Positions 28,501-37,597 of a stretch of 64,000 nt of DNA are shown here, one piece after another. The notes under the pieces were generated by a model that searched no databases, was not told the origin of the DNA, and saw only the letters and a program-made list of their open reading frames with translations. Both the position numbers and the translations under genes were made by a program. Location: contig CANFRV010000010.1 in assembly GCA_947449575.1 (NCBI GenBank), positions 1 to 64,000 on the forward strand, given 5' to 3'. Numbering within the stretch: position 1 is the stretch's first letter; each line of letters starts with the position of its first letter. Origin of the DNA: Flavobacteriales bacterium (GTDB lineage Bacteria > Bacteroidota > Bacteroidia > Flavobacteriales_D > Crocinitomicaceae).

Positions 28501-28704
28501 GATAAATCAGCGGTTACTTGGAATAAAATAGATATTGATCAAATAGTAATTTATAACTCGAATGGAGAATTAATAAGTAATGTTGCCGTATCTGGTCCAC
28601 AAGGAATGTACGAAATCAATAACTTAGCATCTGGGGTGTATTTTGTGAAATTAGCCTTCAATGAAATTGTTTTTAGAACCGAAAAACTAGTTGTAAGTCA
28701 CTAA
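25582..28704 (+). CDS. Secreted subtilisin-like S8 protease with SprB repeat, parallel-repeat region and T9SS type A domain
   Basis: A 1040-residue exported protease. The signal peptide is MKIKTFLIFAFFFNTLLLKAQ. The subtilisin domain holds the triad Asp155 (GISDANFD), His183 (THGTEVA) and Ser339 (GTSFATP). A SprB-like repeat follows (about 415-475, AINTIGGISPYTVTWADGS), then a long region of short beta-strand repeats (about 490-930) resembling a right-handed beta-helix. The end from IFPNPTVDKSAVTWN to LVVSH is a T9SS type A sorting domain. It is secreted or surface-attached and likely degrades proteins. It stops five bases from the convergent isomerase gene. Confidence 0.93.
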   Translation: MKIKTFLIFAFFFNTLLLKAQEEKGKVWVTVDDLAILPTLNPKGELTSSSAAFQKIVNQFDITNVVLAFPASKSKELRKVYEIQCNCNQAVLSAAFENTVVGLRKPQEAPVYELMYSPNDYSVLIANDYALNLINAKGAWDITHGSASIIIGISDANFDTTSTELIGKWNYVEEGMTDPNITHGTEVAITAAGNTNNGIGKSSIGFDSHMRLYSIGFNQILQASYDGVRVINMSWASGCSINDYSQAVIDEIYANGTIMVAAAGNGGTCGGASMLVYPAAYNHVISVTSIGSDDKHERLNAAGAIVTHQHNEFVDISSPGYMVGLITPSGTATYANGTSFATPLVTGTIALMLAVNPCLNAEDVEYILKKTATNIDGLNPTYVGIIGAGRLNAQAAVAMAKTYKKLSFSYLQTEFNCNSQVGTVAINTIGGISPYTVTWADGSVGSTMGNLAQGSYTISVVDSSGCFGDTTINVTNLGSPALNYDYLTGVQVTSSTFSLNDLNGDGVIKIKGAMTIDSGVSYSIESKSLEFGTSADSFSGILIENNATLSISKSSSLKGLSVCKSKWDGIVIADNSINTSGVITYDTQAGRLILDKVNIYDANIAVKTKEVDPLTENGALKYGTYKITNSVFTNNAIGLKITSSEAETLKSEITKNIFVLEDSTLNNPTHIILTNVDNLEIFKNTFFGNDKVNTDYRGTGIKSTNSNLFIAESGSTDLLNLSSDGNHFYNLVNGIQASSSDSLVDSYQITGCFFSKVNEAISLDKFSKAVIYKNEFDVPMGTTSENRVAIKVSSNSSVVITDNVFTTTNICPIGVYAVIMEDSDTNKMDVYRNKFEGSFTAANLFRGNNLKTFIDCNSYTGNNDNHWVVSAGKLGDQSGVDINGQSLIYKNEFGICHGGAPQIVINADALGFVYQSKAEYMPVLTTEKVIQSIITKNAEDNQCRNFFDPTIPTKTIDEVVYGLGSAIFPNPTVDKSAVTWNKIDIDQIVIYNSNGELISNVAVSGPQGMYEINNLASGVYFVKLAFNEIVFRTEKLVVSH

Positions 28705-28709
28705 AAAAG

Positions 28710-29714
28710 TTATTTCAGTAATAAAGTGTCTTTAACCTTTGATAATTCCCATTTTAAATAGGAAATTAAGCGAATATCTTTTGAATCTATTCCTTTTAAT
28801 TCAGCTAAATAAAAAGAAGCCCAATCTCCCCAATGAATGAGGTACAGCATTCTTTCTAACGGAGAATTACCTTTCGCATATACTTCCTTGATAGAAGCGT
28901 CTAAATCATCGATTATTTCTGTTGAGATATCTATCCGCTTTGAAGTTCTTGGGTAATCATGTTCACTTCTAAAAATAATTAAAGCAAAGTTATTATTTTT
29001 CTGGTCCCATCCTTGGAGTTCATTGTGGTTGAGTTCGGGAAAAACATTGTACCAACATAGCGTTTTAGAGTTTTCATTTAATTGCTGACAAAAACGAAGA
29101 GCCACTGAAGCCATGCCAGTAACGGTATAAATAATTGGTAATTTATTGAACAGAAAACTAGCAGCTTCTTTTGCCTCGTTCATGATATTTTGTTCTTCGG
29201 AATCAATCGTTTTAATTGCTTGCAGGACACTGATTTTGTAATTAGCGGAAATGACGGAATAAAAATTTAAGATAAATAATAGTTGGATTATTGAATAGGA
29301 TATTGATGAGCGTGAAGGCATAACTTTGGGAAGTAAAATTACATCTATTCCTTTTTTTAATGCCAATTCCTCCATCTTCCCTCCAGAAGTTATACAAACA
29401 ATTACACAGCCTTTTAGTATTGCTTCATTCAATGCTACTAAGGTTTCTTCGGTGTTTCCGGAATAAGAACAGACGATTACCAATGTGTTTTTAGTAACAA
29501 AATTAGGAATGGAATAATCTTTATTGATGATTATTGGGTATTTTGCTTCTGAAGCAATTGCTTCCGACACAATATTCCCGCCAATTCCCGCAGTGCCCAT
29601 TCCTGTAATAACAACAGATTTTATTTTTCTTTTAACGGGGCTAAGCCAAGAATTAGTAGAAATTTCTAATGATTGACCTACTTGTTTCGTGAAATTTGAA
29701 ATTAACGTTTCCAT
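28710..29714 (-). CDS. Bifunctional phosphoglucose/phosphomannose isomerase (SIS family)
   Basis: A 334-residue protein with two SIS domains: KSVVITGMGTAGIGGNIVSE and VIVCSYSGNTEETL in the first, PIIYTVTGMASVALRF and ELNHNELQGWDQ in the second. The C-terminal MLYLIHWGDWASFYLAELKG carries the conserved His and the helix of this family. Archaeal and Bacteroidota members interconvert glucose-6-P or mannose-6-P with fructose-6-P. Its stop codon is five bases from that of the convergent protease gene, with no terminator visible. Confidence 0.88.
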   Translation of the reverse strand: METLISNFTKQVGQSLEISTNSWLSPVKRKIKSVVITGMGTAGIGGNIVSEAIASEAKYPIIINKDYSIPNFVTKNTLVIVCSYSGNTEETLVALNEAILKGCVIVCITSGGKMEELALKKGIDVILLPKVMPSRSSISYSIIQLLFILNFYSVISANYKISVLQAIKTIDSEEQNIMNEAKEAASFLFNKLPIIYTVTGMASVALRFCQQLNENSKTLCWYNVFPELNHNELQGWDQKNNNFALIIFRSEHDYPRTSKRIDISTEIIDDLDASIKEVYAKGNSPLERMLYLIHWGDWASFYLAELKGIDSKDIRLISYLKWELSKVKDTLLLK

Positions 29715-29886
29715 CTCTACATTTTAAGCATGTGAATATATTTACTAGATATTCATACAAATAAAACGATGTAATGCAGATTGAAAAATGAGAAACATCA
29801 AAAAAAGTTGTGATGGGTATCACAGCTCAGGGAAAACGTAAAAATCAGGCTGCTTTCAATACCTAAGTAATTTGAGTTAGGATGAT

Positions 29887-32800
29887 TTACTGTTTCAACA
29901 CAATTTGCATGTGAGTTCCTTTTTTAAGAGTGCTTTTAAAGGTGTATTTAATCTTTGCTAAAAACGCTCTTTGCTCAATATTTTTTAATCCAAGACTATT
30001 ATTTTTCATAGTAATATCGAACCCTTTTCCATTGTCATTTGTATCGATATAAATCACATTTTTAACTTTAGTCACTTTACATGAAATTAAAGATCCTCCT
30101 GAATGTTTTATGGAATTATTAATAAATTCTTGGATTATTCGATAGAGATTATATTTATCGATAGATTGAAAATCTACATCGCTTATTTCAGGGCTTATGG
30201 AAAGAAAAACATCAAACGCTTTTACAGCATTTAGTCGCTCAAACATTGCCTGTAAAGCGAGTAAAAACCCATGATCAAGCTCGGGAGGTGTTAAGCTATA
30301 ACATAAAGCACGTGTCTGGTTTAAACTCGTTTTCAAAACCGCAAAACAACTGTCAAGCGCATTATGGTCAACCATTTCTTCTTCCGCTATTTGAGATAAA
30401 TATAAATTTAACGCCACCAAATGCTGAGCTAAACCATCATGTAACTCCATAGAAAACCTCTTTCTTTCATGGTCTTGTGTTTCACTAATAAGAGTTAATT
30501 GTTGGATTTCAAAGTTTTTCTGTCTTGTAATATCCTGCATCGCACCAATAACTCGAAGCGGTTTCCCTTTCGTGTTTCTTACAATATATGCATTGTCCAA
30601 CACATAGGCATACGTACCATCTTTTTTGAGAAAGCGATATTCTGAATTCCAATAATCTACTTTTTTATTTGCCAAAGCAGAGTCAAACGTTAATGTTATT
30701 GCCTGATAATCCTCTGGATGTACATGTGCTTCCCAAGTTTCTATAGTAGGAAGCTCGTTTAGTTCTTCATAACCAAACAAGGCAGAAATTCCATCTGCCC
30801 AAAATAATTTATTAGTACATAAGTCTAAATCCCAAATAGCTTCATTTACCGCCTTGGAAGCGAGAGCAAATCGCTCATTACTTTGAATTAAATTCTGTTC
30901 AGTAATCATTTTTTTAGTTACGTCATTAACTATCACCAATATCGATGGTTTTCCTGAAATAACCATTTCATTCCTAATAATTTCAACATTAATAAGGTTT
31001 CCTTTTTTTGTTTTATTAATGCATGCCTCTATCTGTGTTTCTTTTTTGTTTAAAATATTACTTCTATAATTTATTTTTTCTTTGGATGGATCATACGTTG
31101 CTTTTTCGGGTTCATCCAATAAATCGATTGTCGTCATTTCATTAAATTCTTCGGTAGAATATCCATATGTATTGACGGCAGATTCATTCACCTCTATAAA
31201 TTTTAATGACTCCTTATCATAAATATACATGGGTTGCGCATTACTATGAAATAAGGCACGGTATCTTTTCTCGGAATCTTGCAAGTTAATTTTAGACAAT
31301 TTTCGAGCCGTTGTGTCTTCTTGAATAGCGAAATATTGTTTGATAGCTCCTGTTTCATCAAACATAGGTTGACCAGTTATTCTGGACCAATAGACATCTT
31401 TATTTTTCTTATGAAAAATGGTGTTCAATGTAAATGAATTATTTTCAACCATTTGTTGATGGAGATAATTGATGATATCTGGATCAGATTTTTCCCCTTT
31501 TAACACGTCAAATGGTTTTTTGCCAATTACCTCTTCAAATTGATAACCGGTGATATTTGTAAAAGCAGAGTTAATCCAAGTTATCTGTTGATTTAGATCC
31601 GCAATAAAAACGGCTTTGTTTGTGTTTTTAGCAATTAATGAAAGTTTTGTAATCTCGTCTTCCTTTTTTCTTCGTTCAATTAAGTTGGAAAGTATACCGA
31701 TAATTTTTGTGAGAAAGGCGGAATCTACTTTTGACGGAACGATTTCCTTTTTAAAATAGACAACAAATAACGCTAATAGATTTCCTTCTGAAGAAGTGAT
31801 AGGAAAAGACCAGCAAGAAATAAATCCTTCTTTTTTAGTGACGTCTTGAAAGCCTGACCAGTTTACCTCTTTTTGAATATTAGTAATGATAGTCGCTGTA
31901 TCACTGAAAACAGCATTTGAACCTTTTTGTGAATCCCTCGATATTTCTATATCGTTGATTGCGTTTTGATAGGTTTTAGAGAGAGAAGGTCCTGAAAAAT
32001 TAGTGAGTGTATTTCCATTTTCAGATAATAGTAAAACGGAGCAATACATTCCAGGAATAATCGACTCCATTTTTAAGATAGCATTGTCAAATATTTCATT
32101 TAATTTTTTGGTTCTTTTATTATTTTCTATAAGTGAGAATTGTTCTAATTCAAGAATTGTTCTTTGTATTTTACTTTCCGTAATGTCATTATAAAAGACA
32201 GAAACGCCAGTTTTGGAAGGAAAAATTTTCACATTTAACCATTTTTGAACACGCATGCAAAAACATTCGAATTCTGTATGTTTCGTTTTTGATAGCGCAT
32301 TGAGGTATTTTTGATTGTGTTCATCATTGTCGGTGAATGAATCCCAGAAACTTTTACCAATTAATTTCTTATTGGCTCTATTGAACATAACATTTGCTCT
32401 TCTATTGATATAGGTTAGATTCCAGTCCTTGTCCAATGCTATAAAAGCATCTGTGATACTTGATAGTATTGCATCCTTTTGTTCTTCACTGTTTTTAAGA
32501 TCTTCTATTGCTTTGCCGCTTTTCACGGCAACCCTTGCCGCAAGAAGAAGACCTTTTATAGATGAGTTAGCAAATTGATTATTTCCTTCTGCTTCTAGCG
32601 CGATAAAATCCCCCTCCTTTCTTAAAAAACGTATTTCTATTTTAGGATGTTTTCCTTCATGAAGCGAGATTTTTTCGAGTTCGCCTTGCATCAGTAGGGC
32701 ATCTTCGGAATGAATTAATTCAAAAATTTGCTTATTTAGTAGCTCGTTTTCGGCAAACCCCAATATTTCAGTTATAGAATGACTAACATATTGAATAGTA

Positions 32801-33033
32801 CCAGATTTATCGAGCAAGAAAACGATATCAGAACTGCTTTGAATTATTGAACGAAAAAAATCATCTTGTCTTTGTTTTTCTTTTTGACTTTTTTTAGAGT
32901 TCGACTCTTTGACTTTACTTTTTTTCTCTGCTTTTTTTCGTAGGGCAATTTCTTTTTTCAATGACTTTTTTACCAAAGCTAATTCCGCTACAAGTTTTTT
33001 TTCAGATTCAGAATTAATTTCATTTTTTTTCAT
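29887..33033 (-). CDS. Multi-PAS/GAF NarL-type sensor histidine kinase
   Basis: A 1048-residue soluble kinase. After a Lys-rich coiled coil (1-60) come PAS1 (about 63-170), PAS2 (187-300), a GAF-like domain (310-460, SVLLLSENGNTLTNF), PAS3 (465-580), PAS4 (590-710) and PAS5 (715-840). The HisKA_3 phospho-acceptor is about His862 in SMELHDGLAQHLVAL, and the ATPase domain ends in SLGLKNIEQRAFLAKIKY. No membrane helix, so it senses a cytosolic signal. HisKA_3 kinases pair with LuxR-type regulators, which makes the orphan regulator at 24559 a candidate partner. Confidence 0.92.
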   Translation of the reverse strand: MKKNEINSESEKKLVAELALVKKSLKKEIALRKKAEKKSKVKESNSKKSQKEKQRQDDFFRSIIQSSSDIVFLLDKSGTIQYVSHSITEILGFAENELLNKQIFELIHSEDALLMQGELEKISLHEGKHPKIEIRFLRKEGDFIALEAEGNNQFANSSIKGLLLAARVAVKSGKAIEDLKNSEEQKDAILSSITDAFIALDKDWNLTYINRRANVMFNRANKKLIGKSFWDSFTDNDEHNQKYLNALSKTKHTEFECFCMRVQKWLNVKIFPSKTGVSVFYNDITESKIQRTILELEQFSLIENNKRTKKLNEIFDNAILKMESIIPGMYCSVLLLSENGNTLTNFSGPSLSKTYQNAINDIEISRDSQKGSNAVFSDTATIITNIQKEVNWSGFQDVTKKEGFISCWSFPITSSEGNLLALFVVYFKKEIVPSKVDSAFLTKIIGILSNLIERRKKEDEITKLSLIAKNTNKAVFIADLNQQITWINSAFTNITGYQFEEVIGKKPFDVLKGEKSDPDIINYLHQQMVENNSFTLNTIFHKKNKDVYWSRITGQPMFDETGAIKQYFAIQEDTTARKLSKINLQDSEKRYRALFHSNAQPMYIYDKESLKFIEVNESAVNTYGYSTEEFNEMTTIDLLDEPEKATYDPSKEKINYRSNILNKKETQIEACINKTKKGNLINVEIIRNEMVISGKPSILVIVNDVTKKMITEQNLIQSNERFALASKAVNEAIWDLDLCTNKLFWADGISALFGYEELNELPTIETWEAHVHPEDYQAITLTFDSALANKKVDYWNSEYRFLKKDGTYAYVLDNAYIVRNTKGKPLRVIGAMQDITRQKNFEIQQLTLISETQDHERKRFSMELHDGLAQHLVALNLYLSQIAEEEMVDHNALDSCFAVLKTSLNQTRALCYSLTPPELDHGFLLALQAMFERLNAVKAFDVFLSISPEISDVDFQSIDKYNLYRIIQEFINNSIKHSGGSLISCKVTKVKNVIYIDTNDNGKGFDITMKNNSLGLKNIEQRAFLAKIKYTFKSTLKKGTHMQIVLKQ

Positions 33034-33125
33034 CGAAGTATGTTTTGTTCTTTATCTAGAAGATAATTTAATGCTTATAAATGTAATAATTCCTGAGCGA
33101 ATAGAAAAATGTGTAAGTTATTTAT

Positions 33126-35231
33126 TTAAGAAGAAAATTCAACATTAAACAAAGTGCTTAATATGAATTTCCCGTTGATTTTTTCCGAGGAAGGAGGAAT
33201 AACCAAACCTTTAATAATAGCAGTTTTTCCTTTTGTAACCAAATCAATTATTTGGCTTTCTGAAAGTTTCTTTCCCATTAATTCGAAAGGAATTTTAAAG
33301 CCACACGCTCCAAAATTCGAACATCCAACAGCAGCTTTCCCGCGCATTAATTTTGCTGTTTTACATTTTGGACAAATCGTATCTTCTATTTTAATTTCAA
33401 CTTTTGGAGCTCTGGGTTTTGGAGGAGCTTTGACCACAACTACGGGTGCAATTGAAATCGTTCTTTGATATGAATTAAAAATAACTTCCTCCGTTAAATC
33501 TACCACCATTTGAATTAATTCTTTTTTAAACACATCCGCCTCGTATTCTCCTTTTTCTATCAATCTTAATTTCCGTTCCCAATCCCCAGTTAACTCCGCG
33601 CTTTTTAATAACTCATTTTGGATGGTGTCAATTAGTCCCATTCCTGTTGGAGTAGCAACAAGATTTTTTCTCTTTCTTTCAATATATTTTCTTCGAAATA
33701 AAGTTTCAATAATATTTGCTCTAGTCGAAGGCCTTCCAATTCCTTGGTCTTTCATTAACTCTCTCAGCTCCTCATCTTCAACGGTTTTTCCTGCCGTTTC
33801 CATAGCACGAAGCAGAGTCGCTTCTGTATAATATTTTGGAGGAGAAGTTTTACCTTGATGTATGACAGGAAGATGAGGTCCTTTTTCCCCTTCAATGAAC
33901 GTAGGCATAATACGTTCTTCTGTATTTTCTTTCTTTTCAACTACTTCATCCGCATATACTAATCTCCAACCTGGATCAATAATTTGTTTCCCCAATGCTT
34001 TAAATTCTAGTTTTTCAACTTTACCAATAACAGTAGTATTCGATACTTTACATTCAGGATAAAAAACGGCAATAAATCGTTTACTAACAAGATCGTAAAT
34101 ATGCTGTTCTGGCGGAGTTATTCCTGAAGGAACAACGCCTGTTGGAATGATAGCGTGGTGATCAGTTACTTTTTTATCATCAAAAACGGATTTTAATTTT
34201 GGGATAGGGTTTTCTAATAAAGGAGCAGTTAAGCGAGAATAATATTTCATCCCATTCAAAATAGCTGGAATCTTTGGGTGAATATCTTCGGATAAATACG
34301 TTGTATCAACCCTCGGATAGGTGGTTAATTTCTTTTCGTATAAATTTTGAATCAACTTTAATGTCTCATCAGCGGTGTATCCATATTTTCTATTCGCATC
34401 CACCTGAAGAGAGGTCAAATCATACAACCGAGGATTCCCTTCTTTCCCTTCCTTTTGTTCAAATGAAGTTATTTCAAAGTCATGTAATTTTAAGTATTCT
34501 AATCCTTTTTGCGCTTTTTCTTCTGATTGCAAACGATCAATTTGACATAAAAATTCAGTGTCGCGGTAGATTGTTTTCAGTTCCCAATATTCTTCCGTTG
34601 TAAATGCATCAATTTCCTTTTGACGATTTACAATCATCGCTAAGGTGGGTGTTTGAACTCTACCAATCGAAAAAGTGGATTGGCCGCGCCCGAACTTAAC
34701 TGTGAAAAGGCGTGTTGCATTAATACCTAGAAGCCAGTCGCCTATTGCTCTTGCGCTACCAGCAGAATATAATCTATCATAATCAGAGGACGGTTTTAAT
34801 TTTTGAAATCCTTCTCGAATAGCTTCTTCTGTTAGGGAAGAAATCCATAACCGTCTTATAGGAGCTTTACATTTTGCTTTTAACAAGACCCACCTCTGAA
34901 TTAGTTCTCCTTCTTGCCCAGCATCCCCGCAGTTAATTACTTCAGTACAGTTTTGAAGCAACCTTTCTATTAACGTAAACTGTTTACGTACTCCGTCATT
35001 GTCAATCAGTTTAATACCAAAATTTGCTGGAATTACAGGAAGCTCTTCTAATTTCCAATATTTCCATTTCATATCATAATCATGCGGTTCTTTTAGGGTA
35101 CAAAAATGACCAAACGTCCAAGTAACTTGGTAGCCATTTCCTTCATAATACCCATCCATTCTTTGCTTAGCCCCGAGAACTTCAGCAATATCTTTTGCAA
35201 CACTTGGCTTTTCCGCAATACAAACTATCAT
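33126..35231 (-). CDS. topB: DNA topoisomerase III
   Basis: A 701-residue type IA topoisomerase. The Toprim domain starts MIVCIAEKPSVAKDIAEVLG with INCGDAGQEGELIQRW. The active-site tyrosine lies in LTTYPRVDTTYLSEDI (about residue 307), followed by DHHAIIPTG and GIGRPSTRANIIETLF. A C4 zinc ribbon TICPKCKTAKLMRGKAAVGC and a Toprim_Crpt-like repeat (AIIKGLVIPP...) end the protein. It relaxes and decatenates DNA through single-strand passage. TopB is chromosomal or carried on conjugative elements in Bacteroidota; nothing around it here suggests an element. TATCTTTA box at 35249-35256. Confidence 0.95.
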   Translation of the reverse strand: MIVCIAEKPSVAKDIAEVLGAKQRMDGYYEGNGYQVTWTFGHFCTLKEPHDYDMKWKYWKLEELPVIPANFGIKLIDNDGVRKQFTLIERLLQNCTEVINCGDAGQEGELIQRWVLLKAKCKAPIRRLWISSLTEEAIREGFQKLKPSSDYDRLYSAGSARAIGDWLLGINATRLFTVKFGRGQSTFSIGRVQTPTLAMIVNRQKEIDAFTTEEYWELKTIYRDTEFLCQIDRLQSEEKAQKGLEYLKLHDFEITSFEQKEGKEGNPRLYDLTSLQVDANRKYGYTADETLKLIQNLYEKKLTTYPRVDTTYLSEDIHPKIPAILNGMKYYSRLTAPLLENPIPKLKSVFDDKKVTDHHAIIPTGVVPSGITPPEQHIYDLVSKRFIAVFYPECKVSNTTVIGKVEKLEFKALGKQIIDPGWRLVYADEVVEKKENTEERIMPTFIEGEKGPHLPVIHQGKTSPPKYYTEATLLRAMETAGKTVEDEELRELMKDQGIGRPSTRANIIETLFRRKYIERKRKNLVATPTGMGLIDTIQNELLKSAELTGDWERKLRLIEKGEYEADVFKKELIQMVVDLTEEVIFNSYQRTISIAPVVVVKAPPKPRAPKVEIKIEDTICPKCKTAKLMRGKAAVGCSNFGACGFKIPFELMGKKLSESQIIDLVTKGKTAIIKGLVIPPSSEKINGKFILSTLFNVEFSS

Positions 35232-35248
35232 TTAAACATCTTGAATCG

Positions 35249-35256
35249 TAAAGATA
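35249..35256 (-). promoter_or_regulatory. -7-like box TATCTTTA of topB
   Basis: Minus-strand TATCTTTA, one base off consensus, 18 bases from the ATG at 35231. Confidence 0.4.
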
Positions 35257-35627
35257 AGAAACGGTTTTCAAAATCGCTAGGGCGTTTTAGTATAGATTAA
35301 TAATTTAAAAAGTTTATATGAAGAGCAACGCGAATCTGTGAACAAGTTTGGGTCTATTTTATTAACAGCAAATTAAATATTCTTGTAGTCTAAAAATCAA
35401 TTAATTATATATTTTAGATTAAGAAATAATTACATAAAAATTAACATTTAAATAAGATTTTCATGCTTTTATTAGTTGTATGTGAATTTTACAAATCTTT
35501 ACCATTAAATGATCGGTAGTTTATTAATTAAAGCATAACCCTGAATTAATTTCAAAATAATTCTATATATCTAATATTGTATCCGTTAAGAACGTGTTAT
35601 AAATCAATATAATAGGTGTTGCAAATT
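35257..35627 (+). other. Gene-free upstream region of the surface-protein operon
   Basis: About 370 AT-rich bases between topB and the first EKYY gene. No conserved frame, hairpin or exact TAnnTTTG box is visible; a TAATATTG at about 35571 is a poor candidate. It must hold the promoter of the seven-gene run that follows. Confidence 0.45.
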
Positions 35628-36470
35628 ATGTGTAAATTCATTTTATTTTCTTTACTATTTTCTCCTTTTATTATAAAAGGGCAAAATGGATTGGAAAACA
35701 TACTAGTTGAAAAGTATTATGTTTCAACAGCTGATGACACCGCATCTAATTTTTATGCGGGAAAGCTTCCTATAGGATCAACTACCTATAGAATATATGC
35801 AGATTTGCTTCCGGGATATAGGTTTCAAATGGCGTATGGAAGCCGTACCCACAAATTATTTTTTAAAACATCCACACTCTTTTTTAATAATGAAGACAAA
35901 GGAGATGTAATTCCGAATGTAATAGCAAAAAGAACTTTACATAAAAATACAGTTATGTTAGATTCTTGGCTTTCTGTCGGTTCAGCTGCTGAAGATTGTT
36001 TTGGAGTTTTAAAAAACGACGACGACTCCTTATTAACAGTTGTTCACGAAAAGTCATTTTTGCAAAATAAATCGTTTAATGGCATTCCTATCTCTTTTAA
36101 AGATGGGTTGGTAGAATCCGACAAAATTCCCCGGCCAACCTTTTTTAATATAGATTCTGCTGTCACTGTTTTTAGTAATACGAAGAAGGGAGGTTATTTT
36201 TTCACAGACAACGGCGCATGGGCATGCATGGGTCCTGGATCTGTTGGGATTGATTCTTTAACAAATAATAGAGTTTTAATTGCGCAAATTACAACTGATG
36301 GTGATTTTTCCTTTGAATTAAATATTCAAATAGGTACTCCTATAAAAGGTGAGTCCCAAAAATATGTTGCAAGAGACCCTGTTAATAATGAAATTCTTTT
36401 ACCTAGTTTAATTTTTGACAGTAGAAGTTTTAATAAAAAGAACCCTAAAAAAAGAAAATCTAAAAAATAA
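35628..36470 (+). CDS. Secreted EKYY-domain protein without T9SS tail
   Basis: A 280-residue exported protein. Signal peptide MCKFILFSLLFSPFIIKGQ. The rest is a single copy of a domain I do not recognise, shared with the genes at 36476, 40664 and 47562: LENILVEKYY, STTYRIYADLLPGY, TLFFNNEDKG, LDSWLSVGS, GVLKNDDDS, RVLIAQITTDGDFSFELNI. Unlike those, it has no C-terminal sorting domain and ends in a basic tail NPKKRKSKK, so it may stay in the periplasm. ATG 35628 is chosen over an in-frame GTG at 35616. Five bases separate it from the next gene. Confidence 0.75.
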   Translation: MCKFILFSLLFSPFIIKGQNGLENILVEKYYVSTADDTASNFYAGKLPIGSTTYRIYADLLPGYRFQMAYGSRTHKLFFKTSTLFFNNEDKGDVIPNVIAKRTLHKNTVMLDSWLSVGSAAEDCFGVLKNDDDSLLTVVHEKSFLQNKSFNGIPISFKDGLVESDKIPRPTFFNIDSAVTVFSNTKKGGYFFTDNGAWACMGPGSVGIDSLTNNRVLIAQITTDGDFSFELNIQIGTPIKGESQKYVARDPVNNEILLPSLIFDSRSFNKKNPKKRKSKK

Positions 36471-36475
36471 TAAAA

Positions 36476-37582
36476 ATGAAAAAAATTACTTTAATTGTTG
36501 GATTGTTAATTATTTGCCCGATCGCAAAATCGCAAGGACTTGAAGGGATTGTTGTAGAGAAATATTATGTTTCTGACGAATTAGATTCTGCGAATGCTGC
36601 TGATAACGGGGCTGTTTCTGAATTGCATAAAGGATCCATTACCTACAGAGTTTTTGTAGATATGGCAACGGATTATAGATTTCTTAATTTGTATGGTAAT
36701 GCCAATCATGATTTTAAAATTAATTCAAGCACTAATTTTTATAATGACCCGAACAATGGATCTATTTTTCCTCAAGGTAACAATGTCACAAATACAAGAA
36801 AAAACACAACATTAATTGATTCTTGGTTAAGCGTTGGTGGTGTAGCCAGTGGAAAGATGGGGGTTTTAAAAACAGAAGATACGGATGGATCTATCGGAAA
36901 TGCGCACAACATTTTAGCCAATAATCCTGGTGGAGATATGGGTTTACCTATTAACGGAACGGATGCGCAAGACGGATTAATGCCAGGCACACCAATATCG
37001 CCTAATAGCCTTGGTTTTACTACTGAATTAGATGTGTTCGATCAAACTCCAGGAGGTTCTTTTTTAACGAATGGTGGAGTGATAGCAGCTCTAGGAGGTG
37101 CTTCAGGAGTTACGGCGAGTAATATGATATTAATTGGACAATTTACAACGGATGGTGTATTTAGTTTTGAATTAAACATTCTATTAGGAACTCCAACCCC
37201 TGGAGGAAGTGAAAAATATGTTGCGAAAAACGCGATTGATTTGGAGACACAAGATAGTTCATTAATATATTCGTCATATATTGCTCCTCCAATAGACACG
37301 AGTGAATTAACAGAAAATTTAAAGTCGGCTTCTACGTTTTCGGTGTATCCAAATCCAACAAGTGATGAATTTACACTTTTTATATCCAACAGTGTAGGCA
37401 ATTCTTCCGATAATTATATTTTGCAGGATATTACAGGGAAGATTGTTTCTTCTTCTAAATTGGTGAAAGACGTGACTAATTTTAGTAAAACAGTTAATAT
37501 TTCTGCTTTGCCAGCAGGTATATACTTTTTAACTGTTTCATTAAATAACAACGTTTCAACAAAAAAAATTGTTAAACAATAA
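36476..37582 (+). CDS. Secreted EKYY-domain protein with T9SS type A domain
   Basis: A 368-residue protein. Signal peptide MKKITLIVGLLIICPIAKSQ. EKYY domain about residues 20-260: LEGIVVEKYYVSDELDSANA, SITYRVFVDMATDYRF, TNFYNDPNNGS, TLIDSWLSVGGVASGKMGVLK, EDTDGSIGNAH, MILIGQFTTDGVFSFELNI. C-terminal T9SS domain from FSVYPNPTSDEFTLF to STKKIVKQ. Likely a cell-surface or secreted protein. It is nearly collinear with the first 250 residues of the 1142-residue protein at 47562. Confidence 0.82.
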   Translation: MKKITLIVGLLIICPIAKSQGLEGIVVEKYYVSDELDSANAADNGAVSELHKGSITYRVFVDMATDYRFLNLYGNANHDFKINSSTNFYNDPNNGSIFPQGNNVTNTRKNTTLIDSWLSVGGVASGKMGVLKTEDTDGSIGNAHNILANNPGGDMGLPINGTDAQDGLMPGTPISPNSLGFTTELDVFDQTPGGSFLTNGGVIAALGGASGVTASNMILIGQFTTDGVFSFELNILLGTPTPGGSEKYVAKNAIDLETQDSSLIYSSYIAPPIDTSELTENLKSASTFSVYPNPTSDEFTLFISNSVGNSSDNYILQDITGKIVSSSKLVKDVTNFSKTVNISALPAGIYFLTVSLNNNVSTKKIVKQ

Positions 37583-37597
37583 TTCGTTTACTAACTA

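Noticed and set aside
33126-35231. topB as a marker of a conjugative element
   Set aside because: No tra, mob or integrase genes, no att-like repeats and no change in neighbouring gene type, so a chromosomal topB is simpler.
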